Of a DNA stretch of 64,000 bases, positions 35,947 through 47,931 are shown in pieces. The stretch is from Gloeophyllum trabeum ATCC 11539 (lineage: Eukaryota; Basidiomycota; Agaricomycetes; Gloeophyllales; Gloeophyllaceae). Numbering within the stretch: position 1 is the stretch's first letter; each line of letters begins with the position of its first letter. The stretch spans positions 1,390,623-1,454,622 of the forward strand of contig NW_006920411.1 in assembly GCF_000344685.1 (NCBI RefSeq), read 5' to 3'. The notes under the pieces were generated by a model, which ran no database searches, was not told the DNA's origin, and worked only from the letters and a program-made list of their open reading frames with translations. The position numbers and the translations under genes are program-made.

Positions 35947-36727
35947 ATGTCTTCATCCACCAAACGCCCGCTGACGGAGAACGTCCGAGATAGTCTTGAA
36001 GCATCAAATATCCCTCACAATGATATGTGAGTATTACAATATGATGCGTCACCCTGGTCTCAAACGCCCGTTGTCGGACTATCCGATTGCGGACTTAGTC
36101 CTGACGACGTCTTTGCTCGTCTACGAAATGTAGGCTCGAGGGTTCGAAAAAGTAGGCAAATGCGGCAGTAGGGTCGGTGCGAACGCGCCCAGCGCGTCGT
36201 CTCATCTATACCTGACAGGCGTTACTGAGGGCTACAATACACACCGTTACACGGGCCTCGGGACGCCACCTATCGATGCATCACCTGCTGGCTCGACTTT
36301 GATGAGGGAGACAAGTGGCCCCATCTTTACCTCTTCCAATGCGGCGTTACATCAAGTCTTCGGCGCGGCCGGCCATCCGCCGGCCCCTGTGCCGTCGACC
36401 CTCAAGCGCGCCCGATCGTTTATGGAAGATGGACGGCTTGCCGTAGAAACCGAGGACCGAGATGGCGACGTCACAATGTTGAGCGAATCTCAGGTAGCAG
36501 ACGGCGGAACTTCTTCGACAAATGAGAGGATTATCAAACCACTGCGACGAAACAGGGGATTCAAACATGCCCAGTCCCTACCTGAAGGATTATTGGGCCT
36601 CGGTAGTTCCAGGCAGATCGGCGGGCCGACTCAGAGTTCAGTTACAACAATTGAAGAGGATTGGAGCGAAGAGGGTTTCAAGGCACCGGCCATTATGACC
36701 ATGCCCGCCATGCCTAACCAAGTGTAG
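35947..36727 (+). CDS. Ribonucleotide reductase inhibitor-like protein (Spd1/Dif1-type domain)
   Basis: Exons: 35947-36026, 36099-36151 and 36219-36727 (213 aa). The spliced N-terminus reads IPDDVFARLRNVGSRVRKSV and then TEGYNTHRY. This matches the short core of the fungal RNR-inhibitor family, whose typical form is a helix followed by R-x-RK-(A/S)-V-x-EGY-x-T. The rest is low in structure, with KRARSFMEDGRL near the middle. Members such as S. pombe Spd1 and yeast Dif1 hold down dNTP synthesis by binding or relocating RNR subunits, and are removed in S phase or after DNA damage. The core only appears after removing two introns, which supports the model. The identification rests on this one short motif. 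Confidence 0.7.
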
Positions 36728-38255
36728 CGTGCCGAAAGTTCTTGGCTAGCGACCTTGTATTATTAGGTGAGTACGGATGAATCACATTAGGTGCTAACTT
36801 GACGAGATCCTGATCTGCTGCGGTTCGATGCAGTTTATGTCTGTTATTTCTTGTGTAGCTGTTCGATTCGTGTGAGACCGGTATATTTCGCTCCGAGAAG
36901 CATCCTTATTTGTAGATAGTCGTCACAGGGAGGTAGCTGACGCTTACTCATAGAGAAGAGATGCTACAAAACTATCCAATGATGTCTCACTCCGCATATG
37001 CCATACGGAACATCACAAAGCTCCAGCTCCGGCTACCTGAACAAAGTACAGTGAAATGGCTGCTGCACGCGGCCGCCAGCGGTTCCAATTTCTGCTGGCA
37101 GCCCGGTGTTCGATAGGCGCCAATATCCCTATGCAATGAGGCGAACACTGCAGGCTTGCACGTGTTAGGCTAGGAAGTTCGGTTCTGTCTCAAGTCCAGA
37201 CATGTTAACATCGATTGTGGGCGCACTCGTCCACGCTCAACTCCCACGACTTTCGGAGGGGTCGTGAAACCTCACCGTCACTGGATACAGATGTTCAATA
37301 TATCATCATCGAGGGGTGCAATATCGCCGTGTCGAATAGGAGTTTGATAGCGACTTTGTACCTTCTCGAAAGTGGAGTTATTACCCTTCCCGCGAAGGTG
37401 AATACACATCTCTGATCTCACTAACCGGCCAAAAGTTGACATAAGATGACAGAAGCGCGTGCTGCCATGACCCAAATCGTCTTCTTGATGTATGACCGAT
37501 TGGGTTCAGCCGCTCCGTTACTTCTGTGTGTCCGCAATGGCCGATACCTCTCATTCACCGCTTTCCGCTCTTCATCTCCTACTTCCATCGTCTAATGAGG
37601 TCGAGTCAAGGTGAATGCGGATGCGCCCCTTGCCGTGTTTCGGGCAGAGACGTTCGTATGTCAAGCCTACCCTCCAAGCCCCCAGGACGGTAAGCCCCGA
37701 TGTTCTTTACTTTCGACACCGTACTCCTGCGTGGCGTATGCTTCGCATATCGTACAAAGCATGAGACATATCAGTTCTTGATATAGAACCATATAAGCAA
37801 CAAAGCTTGTGTTGCGGTATTCAATACTGTCTCGTTCTTCTGTTTCATAAGGACGCCACACGCACAGTACTGACCATCTCCCCGATACAGCCCTTGGGAT
37901 CCCTCGGATTCCCATTCAGCCCAAAGGCTGATCCCTAGACATAGAGATACCCCAGGAGACGTATACTCTAGGACCGAGGCAAGCCTTTATGAGGGCTTGG
38001 CTGGTATTGCAAGGAACGACGATATTGCGCCACACGATGAACTATGCCGCGACCTTGTGAGGGAGGAAACTCTAGCAAGGACCCTGGCCCGGTGCGTTAC
38101 ATCCCTAACTGTTGACGTAGTTCCCATTTCTAACTCTTACAAATTATACGCGCAGCCGAGCGCACAATGTAAGATACGCCACATCAACGTACCCAAGCCA
38201 TGAACGCCAGCACGGGACAGCTAGCATGCATCGGTGAGTACCAACATTAAACTAT
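36728..38255. other. Intergenic region, no supported gene
   Basis: About 1.5 kb with only short, unrelated open frames on both strands. I see no tRNA, repeat or conserved motif. Its right end must hold the zinc-finger gene promoter. An alternative first exon for that gene (ATG at 38226 with donor at 38234) falls in it. Confidence 0.45.
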
Positions 38256-39564
38256 ATGCTAGTGGAACAATCAAGCAATGATTGCAGATCAGTACTGGAG
38301 GACCACGCCTATCCGGTTGCACGCCCATCTTTGTCCGTCTTCAATGCACCCACTGCAACCTATATGTGGCCTAGCTTCCAGGCCGCCTCACAAATGAGCC
38401 AGCGTCCAGTTATTTATGTAAACTATAACGTACCGGGACGTTCCTCTTCGGTTCCGCCCAGAATGGCTGCGTCCTCGTGAGTTAACGCGCCTTGGCTACC
38501 TTTAATATTAGCTGAAGACTTGCATAGCGCTGACGAGGCGGACAGACCCCCCAGTGAAGCAAGTCGGAAACGACGGTATCCTCCTGACGTATCGTAAGCA
38601 TATTATCGTTATGCGGCAGAGCATGCGCTCATAGACTTTGTAGTTCCTCTGACCCTGTGCCCGTTCACGAGATCGTTCAGCCATTCCAGTAGGTCTGTGT
38701 GACTTGGTCTTTTTCTTCGGGCTAACTCAGAGTGTCAGTGATCTGGGCCTTTCAGCACGGAGCTTGCCCGATGAGTTGCCGAGCCGCGATCCCTCGCGGC
38801 CTATGTCCGCACACAGTTCCTCGCACTCCAGATTTAGTAGTCCCGGGTTGGATAGGCATACCGATCCCTATGGAAGCGACTCGGCGCTCGAATATCCTCC
38901 CTCTGAAGTCTCTTACGGGCACAGCCCCAGTCGATATGCGGAAGAAGGACCAGAGCTCCTCGAGGAACTAGGGGCATCGCCAAGGACGACTTCAAGCAAT
39001 GAAGAGGTATCGGAGTACGACCCCAACAGGTGGCAAGAATATGCTCGGCCTGAGGGACAGCAGTTCCGTTGTACCTGGGTCACAATACAAGAGGGCGTTG
39101 AGGCAACATGTACATATGTATCTCGGAAGCATCTGGTGAAACGGCATATCCAGACGACTCATATGAAGATCAAGTGAGTAGCCTCCCTGTATGAACAACG
39201 ATGTTTAGCCTGACCCCCTCTTAGGAAATGGAAATGTAACTGGTGCGGGAAAGCCTTCCCTCAGAAAGGCTCCTTGGACAATCATATTCATACTCAGTGA
39301 GTGAAACGATTGTGGCAGTTCGATGTGGTGCTCTAATCTCTGCGGTGTAGCACCGGCGCGAAGCCTCACGCATGTCGATTCGGCTGCGGTGAGACGTTTA
39401 ACGACCCCGCTCGAAGGCATCGGCACATGATAGAGAAACATGGCTATATGCCGAGGCGGTCGACAAGGAAACGAAAGCCAGAATACGAAGTCAATGATTT
39501 GGCGCAGTACGAATCCGTGCATCCCTGGCGTCTAAGGGACTCCCCGGAACAACCGGCTTCGTAG
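38256..39564 (+). CDS. C2H2 zinc-finger protein, probable transcription factor
   Basis: Exons: 38256-38476, 38528-38593, 38644-38688, 38733-39173, 39225-39296 and 39351-39564 (352 aa). The first two-thirds are Ser/Pro-rich and disordered. The C-terminal third holds three C2H2-type fingers: CTW...CTYVSRKHLVKRHIQTTH (long Cys spacing), CNWCGKAFPQKGSLDNHIHTH and CRFGCGETFNDPARRHRHMIEKH. A basic stretch, PRRSTRKRKP, follows as a likely nuclear localisation signal. DNA binding is the family's usual role, but target genes are unknown. The start is uncertain: ATG 38256 needs no first intron, while an 8-nt exon at 38226-38233 spliced to 38288 is also in frame. Confidence 0.8.
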
Positions 39565-40084
39565 AAAACGAACTATCTGTACACGATGGTATGAGTATAG
39601 GTGTATCCCTGTCACACATGGTATACCCGTATTTATTGTCGCCCTTGTTGTCATGCTATCATGCGAACTGTCTTGTTATGTGCTACACTCTACTTTGTAC
39701 TTTAACTTATGGATTGGCCTAATAGCTTCTGTTTTCGACCTTCGTAGCTACAGGGAATCACTAATGCGCGTTGTCCCCTTCACCGTGCATGCAGTGCCTG
39801 AACCCGGCCCCGTACTCTTTGATTGTCGTTGCTTCCGACCTTTACTTAGTCTGGTAGGAGTAATTTACTAGTGCCATCAGCGCTAGCAGATTGTGGCAGT
39901 AGTGTCGCTTGCGTTCCGGTAATAATAAGGATGCCGATAAGTCGCCGGTGGAAAGCCGAGCCGACGGCGGCAGATGACACTCGCATACGTTCACCTTTCT
40001 TATGCCGTCCACACCAGTCCTCGGTAGTTTGGCATTGCAAGGACCGTCATCAACTACTCAAGTGGTTCATGTCACCCCATCAAC
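39565..40084. other. Intergenic spacer
   Basis: These 520 bp separate the zinc-finger gene from the Cid2/MIX23 gene. Nothing recognisable beyond short chance frames. Confidence 0.4.
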
Positions 40085-40800
40085 ATGTCACAACCTGTCC
40101 TTATTCAAAGGTCCGCACGTTTATCTGTCAATGCTGGATTCAAAGCTAAGCTCACGAACTGTGACTCCGTAGATCTGCTGAAGGAGTACCGGAAAGTCGA
40201 TGATTCCATTGGCATGCGTATCAATCGCACTACTGCGCTGCTCCGTAATCAAAACAAACAGGGAACAGGGGGTGCAGAGAGCGTGCAGGACCAGGCTTGT
40301 GCATATATCTGGCGTGAGCTTCTAGGTAAGCACAGCAGTTACGCTCGAGAATCTCGAGCGGGGCAGAGACGAGACCAATATAGAAAATTGGAAACGCAGA
40401 ACACAAATAATTGAATATTGTGTTGGAGTCGTGGACACTTCTATGGAGGACAAGCGGAAGGCCATCCAAGCCCAGGCTAGCAACCCAAGTGCACAAAGGA
40501 AGACGCAAGGCGAGCTGTATGCGGACGAAGTGAAGGTAAGCCAATGAATTAAGTATCCTGAAAGACGTCGTCTGATCAATGTATGAAGCGCACACAAGTG
40601 CATAATGAACTCACGGTCGAAAAGATCATCAGGCAGAGGTCGCTGGATGGTGCGTTTGCGCGTGACTGTCCGCCAGGGCTCTTGGACTGACTCAGTGAAC
40701 CCCACGCGAAGCATTCCGTTCTCGATGCAAGTACTTCGAACCTCCACCATCTGATACAGAATCCCGCGCATGGTGGGACTCACTCCAGAATGGGACGTAG
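40085..40800 (+). CDS. MIX23: Cid2 / MIX23 (CCDC58) family protein
   Basis: Exons: 40085-40325, 40384-40535, 40589-40649 and 40712-40800 (180 aa). The helix pair LLKEYRKVDDSIGMRINRT and NWKRRTQIIEYCVGVVDTSM marks the caffeine-induced-death-protein-2 family, with conserved cysteines before each helix (NCDSVDLL, IIEYCVG). Yeast and human MIX23 are intermembrane-space proteins that support mitochondrial protein import. Fission yeast cid2 was found through caffeine resistance. The last two introns both end in AAG rather than CAG or TAG. The reading frame and the family's C-terminal helix (KYFEPPPSDTESRAWW) support them. Confidence 0.85.
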
Positions 40801-41109
40801 CATCGCCATTGCTGCGACCGCACCGGTGGCAGAAAAGCCGCTTTCTCTGCGTAGCCTGGCCAACATCGTGCTGTATAGCGGCAGCGCGACGCTAGCGCTG
40901 GCAGAACTCTTCGGTTTCTCCATCCAGAATCCTTCTGGTGTATTACTTTGGAAGCGGAAGTATAATGACTCTACATTACGTAATGTATGAATGACCTCAT
41001 CCCTGCGAGATCTAGCGACGCGCCTAAGCAAGCCTCTTTAATACTTAGCTCAGGCCAAGGCTCAGGCTGACCTTGACTGCCCCAACTTACTGTTCTTGCT
41101 CTGATCAAC
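40801..41109. other. Intergenic spacer Cid2 / GILT
   Basis: About 310 bp with no supported gene. It should carry the GILT promoter. No distinctive site was seen. Confidence 0.4.
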
Positions 41110-41990
41110 ATGATCCGGTCTGCATTATTATCATATCTCGTACTCTTATCTGTGTCGGCCCCATCTCTGGCCTTGCAGACTCCCTTGCTGGTCCAAGACG
41201 AGCCTGCCGAATCGTTCGACGTTAAAGTGCCCGTTACCCTCGGGGTCATGTCAAGGTGCCCCGATGCTTTGTTGTGCGAAAGCGTGTTCGACAGGGTTGT
41301 CACTGTCGTGCCTGATAAAATAGACTTCAATCTCTCTTACCTTGGCAAGTACGCAGTGCTCAAAAAGCAAAGCCGTGCTGCCTGAATGTGACGATTAACC
41401 CGAGCTAGATTGAACGACTCTGAACCGGACTTCGGCGTGACATGCATGCACGGCCCTGATGAGTGTGCAGGCAACATCCAGCAGCTCTGCGTGGCCAAAT
41501 ACCAACCCCTTGCGAAATGGTGGCAATTCGTGCAATGCAATAACTACCAGGGCCGACCCCAGATTGGCAAGCCGGAAGTAGCCTTGAAGTGCGCAAAGGC
41601 TGCGAAAATTGAGTGGGAGGGTAGCGACATTGCGGGTTGTGCAGGATCCGATGCAAGTGGGAAGGCGGAAGAGGGGATTGAGTTATTGAGGCAGAGCGTG
41701 AAGGAGACGGAACGGCTGAACATTAAGTAAGGCCTTCCCGAGATACCACCTGTTCGGATATCGACATTCGTTGTCTACAGGAAAAGCTGCACCATCATGA
41801 TCAATGGCAACAAGGTCTGCGTGCGTGATGGCGCTTGGAAGGAGTGCGAGGTATGTGACACCCAAGCTGTTCCTCTTTCTCGCTAACAAATCACCAGGCC
41901 GGCCACGATCCTAAGGACTTCATTAGGCAAATTAACGAAGAGTATCGTCATCTGAATAGTCGCGGAGGTGGTCTTGAAGAGGAAGAGTAA
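41110..41990 (+). CDS. GILT-like (gamma-interferon-inducible lysosomal thiol reductase family) secretory protein
   Basis: Exons: 41110-41348, 41409-41726, 41781-41850 and 41898-41990 (239 aa). A signal peptide (MIRSALLSYLVLLSVSAPSL) leads to VPVTLGVMSRCPDALLCE. The family signature C-x-HG-x2-EC-x2-N-x4-C is present as CMHGPDECAGNIQQLC. GILT enzymes reduce disulfides in acidic compartments through a CXXC pair. Here the equivalent cysteines are spaced C-x5-C (CPDALLC), so thiol reductase activity is uncertain. The C-terminus is acidic. The gene faces YOS1 with only 55 bp between stop codons. Confidence 0.85.
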
Positions 41991-42045
41991 ATCAGGGATT
42001 CATACACGAACAGCCACGACATATCACGACCTATCCACACGCTGT

Positions 42046-42448
42046 CTAGCCTCCGAGTGTTAGCTCGTACAGGATGATGAGCAGATTTATGCCAATTAAC
42101 GGTACTATAATGTGTATTTCTATCAGCTAGGATGGTCTTGCTTGTATCTATACTGTACATACTTCGCATGAGGGTCCGCACCGCACTAATGAGAGTTATC
42201 AGCCGCCCTTTGAAGCCTATGTCAACCTGTCCGCCCGCGAACCCTGGCTGCTCGTAGGGCTGCTGAAAGCCACCAGCACCTGGCTGAAGTTGTGATGATG
42301 ACCATCCGACTGTTCACAGTTGTTAAATGCTCGGTTACGCGGGGCAAACCAAGAAGAGCGTACTGCGTGCAAGGAAACGTTCTTCGTTCAGGATAGCGAG
42401 AGAGTTGATGAGGAGCACCGAGACATATAGGATAGTGCCGAGCGTCAT
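42046..42448 (-). CDS. YOS1: Yos1 / IER3IP1 family ER-Golgi transport protein
   Basis: Exons on the minus strand: 42448-42364, 42309-42163 and 42104-42046 (96 aa). The N-terminal membrane helix TLGTILYVSVLLINSLAIL is followed by NEERFLARIGW, the family's strongest block. Then come LITLISAVRTLMR and a C-terminal membrane helix, IPLIGINLLIILYELTLGG. Yos1 is a small subunit of the Yip1-Yif1 complex needed for COPII traffic. The length fits the family (about 80-90 aa). A longer unrelated open frame overlaps it in another frame and should not be annotated instead. Confidence 0.9.
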
Positions 42449-42637
42449 TAGAACTACTTGAGGTGCCTTCTTTGCTCGGCTTATAGGGTATTATACGAGA
42501 GCTAGAGGAGGATGCGTGTTGGGTCGTGGATCGTCGTGGCTGCGGTGGCTTCGGATAAACCCGAGCATTCCACTTTCCTCTACAACTGGCTGCTTTACCC
42601 TCCGCTGCCGTGTACATACGGCTTCCGGTCTTTCGCC

Positions 42638-43626
42638 ATGCAGTCTGTCAGGAAGTGCATGGGTTCTGGTATGTATTGTTGTAAGATAGGAATTCCGTTT
42701 ACAACCCAGAAACCAGCGGCCTTATGCGCCACGAGGAGGCAAACCCTGCACTCGCAAATGACAGCTGTTTCGCCATGCATACTCTTGCATAGCCGTCAGT
42801 AGTATGTATCTATCTGGCTTGGGTCTGACTCGGTATTTCTCATCATTCTGTGTTTAGTGCGTCTTTCCGCAACCCGATAACCTGGATGCAAGAACAGCTC
42901 ATGCCCAAGGTCCGCGAGAAAGCTACGAAGGAGGAGATTGAAGCCTCGCGCAAGGAGATGGCACAGCGGGGGGAGGGAGGTGTTCTTGATGCGTTACCTG
43001 CCCCTGAGGTTATTGAAGCACCGGGCAAGAGGGCGGAGGCTGGTTCATCACGGAAAGTGCATACCGAGGTACGTCAGACGTCCTGCCTTTGAAGGGGTCT
43101 CATATCCACTGGTCGCAGCACAAATACTCGACCGCAAACTTCAAGATATCCCACCGCAAGCTGAACAAGCTCGGGCAGCAAATTGCGGGGAAGCCGATCG
43201 ACTGGGCAATTATGCAGATGGAGTTTAGCGAGAAGCGGGCGAGTAAGCGGATAAAAAGCATGTTGGTCACGGCAAAGCACCATGCTTCGCTTTACAAGAG
43301 TCTCGACGACAAGAAGCTTGTAGTAGGTGCGTGTGCATATGTGCTTTACACACATGGTGCGTTTGTCGACGCATTGCTACTCTCTAGCGGAGGCCTGGGT
43401 CACAAAGGGCCCTCGGAGTCAGAAGCGGATAGACATCAAAGGGCGTGGCCGTTTTGGTATTAAGGTGCACCCAGACTCGAGAATGCACGTCGTATTGAAG
43501 GAGGGCGAGACTTGGGCTGAAAAGGCTGAGAAGGAGCGGCAGAGGAAGCTGAAGAGGATTGTTTCTGCCGGTCTGGTCAGGGAAGACGTGCCATTGCGGA
43601 ATCCACGTCCCATGTGGGCTTGGTAG
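42638..43626 (+). CDS. MRPL22: Mitochondrial large-subunit ribosomal protein uL22m
   Basis: Exons: 42638-42668, 42793-42805, 42858-43068, 43119-43326 and 43388-43626 (233 aa). The core shows the uL22 fold signatures KYSTANFKISHRKLNKLGQQ, WAIMQMEFSEKRASKRI, AEAWVTKGPRSQKRIDIKGR and GRFGIKVHPDSRM, followed by a charged C-terminal extension. It lines the exit tunnel of the mitochondrial ribosome. The N-terminus should be a targeting sequence. Exons 1 and 2 (31 and 13 nt) are my least certain part, chosen because they are the only phase-compatible route from an ATG to exon 3. The gene is divergent from YOS1, 190 bp away. Confidence 0.87.
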
Positions 43627-43806
43627 TTAGCTGCTGTCCTCCTTCATTCATCCGCAGGTTTATTATGTTATCCTTCCCTAGTCCTGATGTTAGTGCGGGT
43701 GTGGTCCAAAAATAGACTTTGATTGCAGTAAGCCAATAATAGCCACTGCGTACTTACACGTCTACGGCTCTGACTGCGGGCTCCCAGCAAGCCTGTTCCT
43801 ACGTTC

Positions 43807-45550
43807 ATGATTCTGCGCTGTCGACTCGCATTTCTCGTCAGTATCATTGCCGCCAATTTGGCATGGGCTGCCCACTCCTTTGAAAATACTGCGATTGTGC
43901 GCACTGCCGAACTCGGTGGCTCGCTGGTCCATGTTACTACTACCTATGCGATCAAGGCACTGGAACCTAAGGCTAGCATCTACACTGTTGTGCTGAGTCC
44001 GGATGAGCAAGAGAAGACAAGCTGGCTTGAGATTAGGCAGAAAGGGCGGCAGGCGCCGTTGCAGGTAGAAGCCCACGAGCTGGACGCGGTCAAGTGCGTG
44101 ACATTCATTTCGATTCTGTCCGGTATATTGAATACGGCCTAGCAATGTCTATCTATACAATGTTCAACTTCCGAAGGCACTATCTACGAATGAGACTACA
44201 AACCTAATTGTAGAGACCATTCAGACGCACGCGACGTATCCTTGGCCTGAGCAGGCTGCACAAAATGATGACCAAACCCTCAAGTACGAGACTGATCTGT
44301 ATGTGCTGAGCCCATACAAGACCGCTGTGCAAAGGAGTAAGATAAGGTGAGCTAGGCTGGTTCGTCCACTTTGAACCGTTGATCACACGTAAACGCCAGG
44401 GCACTGGTACCCCGCATACTTTCGTACACCACTCCGGAGGATATCGAGTTCACGACGGAGATCCCTGTCACGAAGTCTGGAGCGACCGTTACTTATGGCC
44501 CGTACCATAATATTCCTCCCTCGTCGAACTCGGAGTTTGTACAAAAGCACCAGAAGCATGTCACAGTGCACTACGGCCATGATTTCCCCTGTGCTCAAAT
44601 AACCAAGCTGAAGCGTGCAGCAGAAATTAGCCATTGGGGCGCGAACTTGAACATCAACGACGACATTGTCTTGCATAACGGCGGTCCTGCGTGAGTACGC
44701 GTGATTATAGTGGAGAACTCGATGTTGACTCTCCGTGCATAGCCTCAAAGGCCACTTCTCTCGCCTAGGGTACCAGTCGCAGACTTTCTACAACCGTCCG
44801 GCACCCACCATTTTGAACTGGTTCACCCTCCACCTTCCTGCGGGCATTCGGAATGTGTATTACTACGATTTGATCGGCAATGTGTCGACCTCCCGTCTGC
44901 GCCTCGCACCCTCCGCGCCCAAGACGTTGACTGCCAATCCCAACCAATACAGCATCATGGAAGTGCGGCCGCGCTATCCGGTGTTGGGCGGATGGAATTA
45001 TACCTTCACTCTGGGGTGGGATGCGCCTTTGGCAGACTCCGGAAGCTTCGATAGCAAGACCGGAAAATACATTGTAGGGGTACCGGTCATGACCGTATTG
45101 CCCGATGCTGTTGTCGAGGATGCCGAAGTCAAGATTATCTTACCGGAAGGTGCTACGTAGGTCTTCCCTCATGCTCTCTGGCCTTGTGACTTTGCTGATG
45201 GCACCACTTTTCAGTGACATCGAGTTCTTCCCTCCATTCCCCGCAAAGAATCAGACCATCTCCACCCACATCACGTACCTTGATACCGTTGGACGACCTG
45301 CACTTACCTTCCACTACGAGCGTCTTACCGACAAGCACAGCGGAATCATCTATGTAAGTGCTAGCACCCTATAAGTACTAGCCTCGCGAGATGTAACTCA
45401 CTTCGTGACATGCAGGTTACCTACAAAGTTCCTTTCCTTGCTCATCTGCGAAAGCCGTTGGCGGTGGCGACCGCGTTCATAGGTCTTTTCGTGCTCGCCA
45501 TGGGTTGGCGACGAGTAGACACTAGGCTCGATACCAGACAAAAGCTCTAG
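43807..45550 (+). CDS. OST1: Oligosaccharyltransferase subunit Ost1 (ribophorin I)
   Basis: Exons: 43807-44093, 44143-44346, 44400-44690, 44743-45156, 45215-45353 and 45416-45550 (489 aa). A signal peptide (RLAFLVSIIAANLAWA) leads into the ribophorin I ectodomain. Recognisable blocks include YNVQLPKAL, PRILSYTTPEDIEF, VTVHYGHDFPCAQITKLKR, SHWGANLNINDD, LKGHFSRLGYQS and YYDLIGNVSTSRLR. One C-terminal membrane helix (VATAFIGLFVLAMGW) and a short basic cytosolic tail follow. Ost1 is a non-catalytic subunit of the ER complex that transfers the glycan to Asn in N-glycosylation. Length and topology match the yeast protein. Confidence 0.95.
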
Positions 45551-45827
45551 ATGTATTGCACTTCCTGTTGTCTCCATATTCGGTGCTTTATAATGCTGAG
45601 TAAGAGAGCTCGAGCAAGAGTCGACAATTTCGGACGAATGAAGGACAGGCTCGAAGTGAATCTGATCATAGGAAAGTTTACGGTCTTAATCGGATTACAT
45701 AAGCAAGATGGGATTTCCAAAATGATCGACATCTGGGATCACGGGGAAAACCGGCAACATATCGCTCATTTTGGATATCTTTGTTGTGCGAAGTACTGAG
45801 CCTTGTCTTGTCCTACCTTCCACACAA

Positions 45828-47700
45828 ATGTTGTCCAGTCATGCTATTTATCTTGCGCGCCGTCACTTGCACGCACTCAATTCTTTTCAGGAAACACTCG
45901 GTCGGCGCACAGCAGTGACAGTCGTGAACGTTCCTCGGCGACCAAGCCCAGCCCTTCCTCCTCCAGAGAAACGTAAGGCGGAGCCTGCAGACGACACGAA
46001 ACGGCTGACTGAACATTTGAAGCCTAGGGGACCTGCGGCGGCGCTTGCAGCCAAAGAGGACCCTTCAAAGGTTCAGAAGCCGAAGAAACTGCTGAAGCCG
46101 TATGAACTCGCGTCCAGACTGAAGAAACTATGTGCGGCAGGGGATATTGACGGTGCAGTTGAGACGTTGCAGGACATGCCCTTAGATGCGCAGACTCCGC
46201 CTGTGTGGAACACATTGATCTTGGAATGCATGAAAGCAGGGCGGTATAAATTGGCGTACAAGCTTCACACCGATGTGAGTTTGCCTTATCCTCCGGGTTC
46301 ATGGCGCCTAATTGTTTACTCAGATGAAACGTCGAGGACTCAAACCAACCGTCAGGACATATGACACTATGCTATACGGTTTGTCACGCATTCAAGACTG
46401 GGAAAATCACACGAAACTGCTCGAACATGCCCATTCCCTGTACGAAAATCTCATGAAACACTACAATCTCGTGAAGAAGCTCGATCCCCAGAGTAGCGAG
46501 CTTAATGTCGATCCGTTGGCGTCCTACATCAAGATACTGGCAGACACTAATCAACACCAAAAGATCTTCGATGTCTACTATGCCCTAGATCAAGACGGTC
46601 CACTCGCTCCCAATAACTTCCTCTACGGCGCCATCTTCCGCGCTCTGGCAACTAGAAGGGCTGCCTCAGGGGAGGATCGACGAAGCGTAGCAGCACAGAA
46701 TGCCTCAGACGCCAGGATGCTCTGGAAGCAGATGCTCAAGCGACCTGGGGCGTCTTCAACATTCCCGGCCGATTCACATACCGTCGCTGCTGCTCTCCGA
46801 TGTCTTGCCTACGGGCGTTCCATAGACCATCAGCTCGGTCTGGACATTGCACGCGATGTCCTTGGTCTAGCAAAGCCTGGAGAAACTGCTCCTCCGGCGA
46901 AAGTCCCGCTTAGTCCCCAGTCATTGGAAGCTGTTCTCATCCTCTGCAACAATATGGGGGCACCCCGTATCTGCATTCACTTTGCACGACAAGCAATGGA
47001 AAGGCCGCGCAAATTCCATGAACGGCCCATCGTTGACTCTGGTCATATCAATCAGCTCTTAAAGGCGCACGTGGCGCTGGCTGAGACTGGCTCTACTACA
47101 GAGTCTAAAGCAGCGTTGGAGGTATTGGAGTGGATGCTGGAACAAGACATTCCCACCGCTAACGAGAAGATCTCCAAAATCCGGCCGAAGCGGTTGACCT
47201 ACAATCTGGTGCTGTCGGCTTGCCAACACTGCAAAGATTGGTCGAGTGCGACCCGCGTGTTCGAAGTAATGACTGGATACCACGCGGAGGACTTCTTGAG
47301 CAAGTCGAAGAAGCCGAGGAAAGATAAGAGGTCCCCGGGACATTCGGTTTTCCCAGATGCGACGACTATGGCATGTATGGCTCGCACAGCGCTCGCTACA
47401 GGCGATGGGAGCAACATTCGGCAATGCCTCCGTATCATTGACCACGTTCAGCTCGATCACATACTGAACACTGGAATGCCTGCTGACCCGGAAGCAGATA
47501 GTCCCGCTTTACGTCGCGCGCGCTCTTCGCAGGTGACTGAGCTGGCCACTGCTATACTGGAGATGGTGGGGACTATTGAGGGACCCGATGGTACAGGGAA
47601 CAAACGCGATCCCGAAGCTCCTCGCTGGAATTCTCTGAGGACGCATGCCACAGAATTGATCCAAGGTCAAGTAGCCACGCCCATGCGTCCTTTGGTTTAA
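45828..47700 (+). CDS. Pentatricopeptide-repeat (PPR) protein, probably mitochondrial
   Basis: Exons: 45828-46274 and 46324-47700 (607 aa). The basic N-terminus (MLSSHAIYLARRHLHAL) looks like a mitochondrial targeting signal. Helical-pair repeats of about 35 residues follow, for example WNTLILECMKAGRYKLAYKL then MKRRGLKPTVRTYDTMLYGL, and later PKRLTYNLVLSACQHCKDW then ATRVFEVM. PPR proteins bind organellar RNA and act in its maturation, stability or translation. I cannot name the specific orthologue; the family diverges quickly. The start is the Met that begins the targeting-like segment. Confidence 0.8.
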
Positions 47701-47931
47701 GATCGCACCTGTTCGAGATCTCTCATGGAATAGGCAGTTTTAATACAATAGCCGGTGCATACCCCGACCGCCGCAGGCGACGTATGTACTAACAGTCCTT
47801 CGACCGGTAATGGCAGTGATAAAATTACTGTAAGCAAGAACGACAGGTGATTCAGTCCGTCCAAAGAGAAGGTAACACAGATCCATAACATAACAACCAG
47901 CAATGGGAAGGAAAGCGACAGCAACAGCAGA

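Noticed and set aside
42222..42617. 131-codon minus-strand frame over YOS1
   Set aside because: It overlaps YOS1 in another frame. The spliced YOS1 exons match the family end to end, whereas this frame has no motif.
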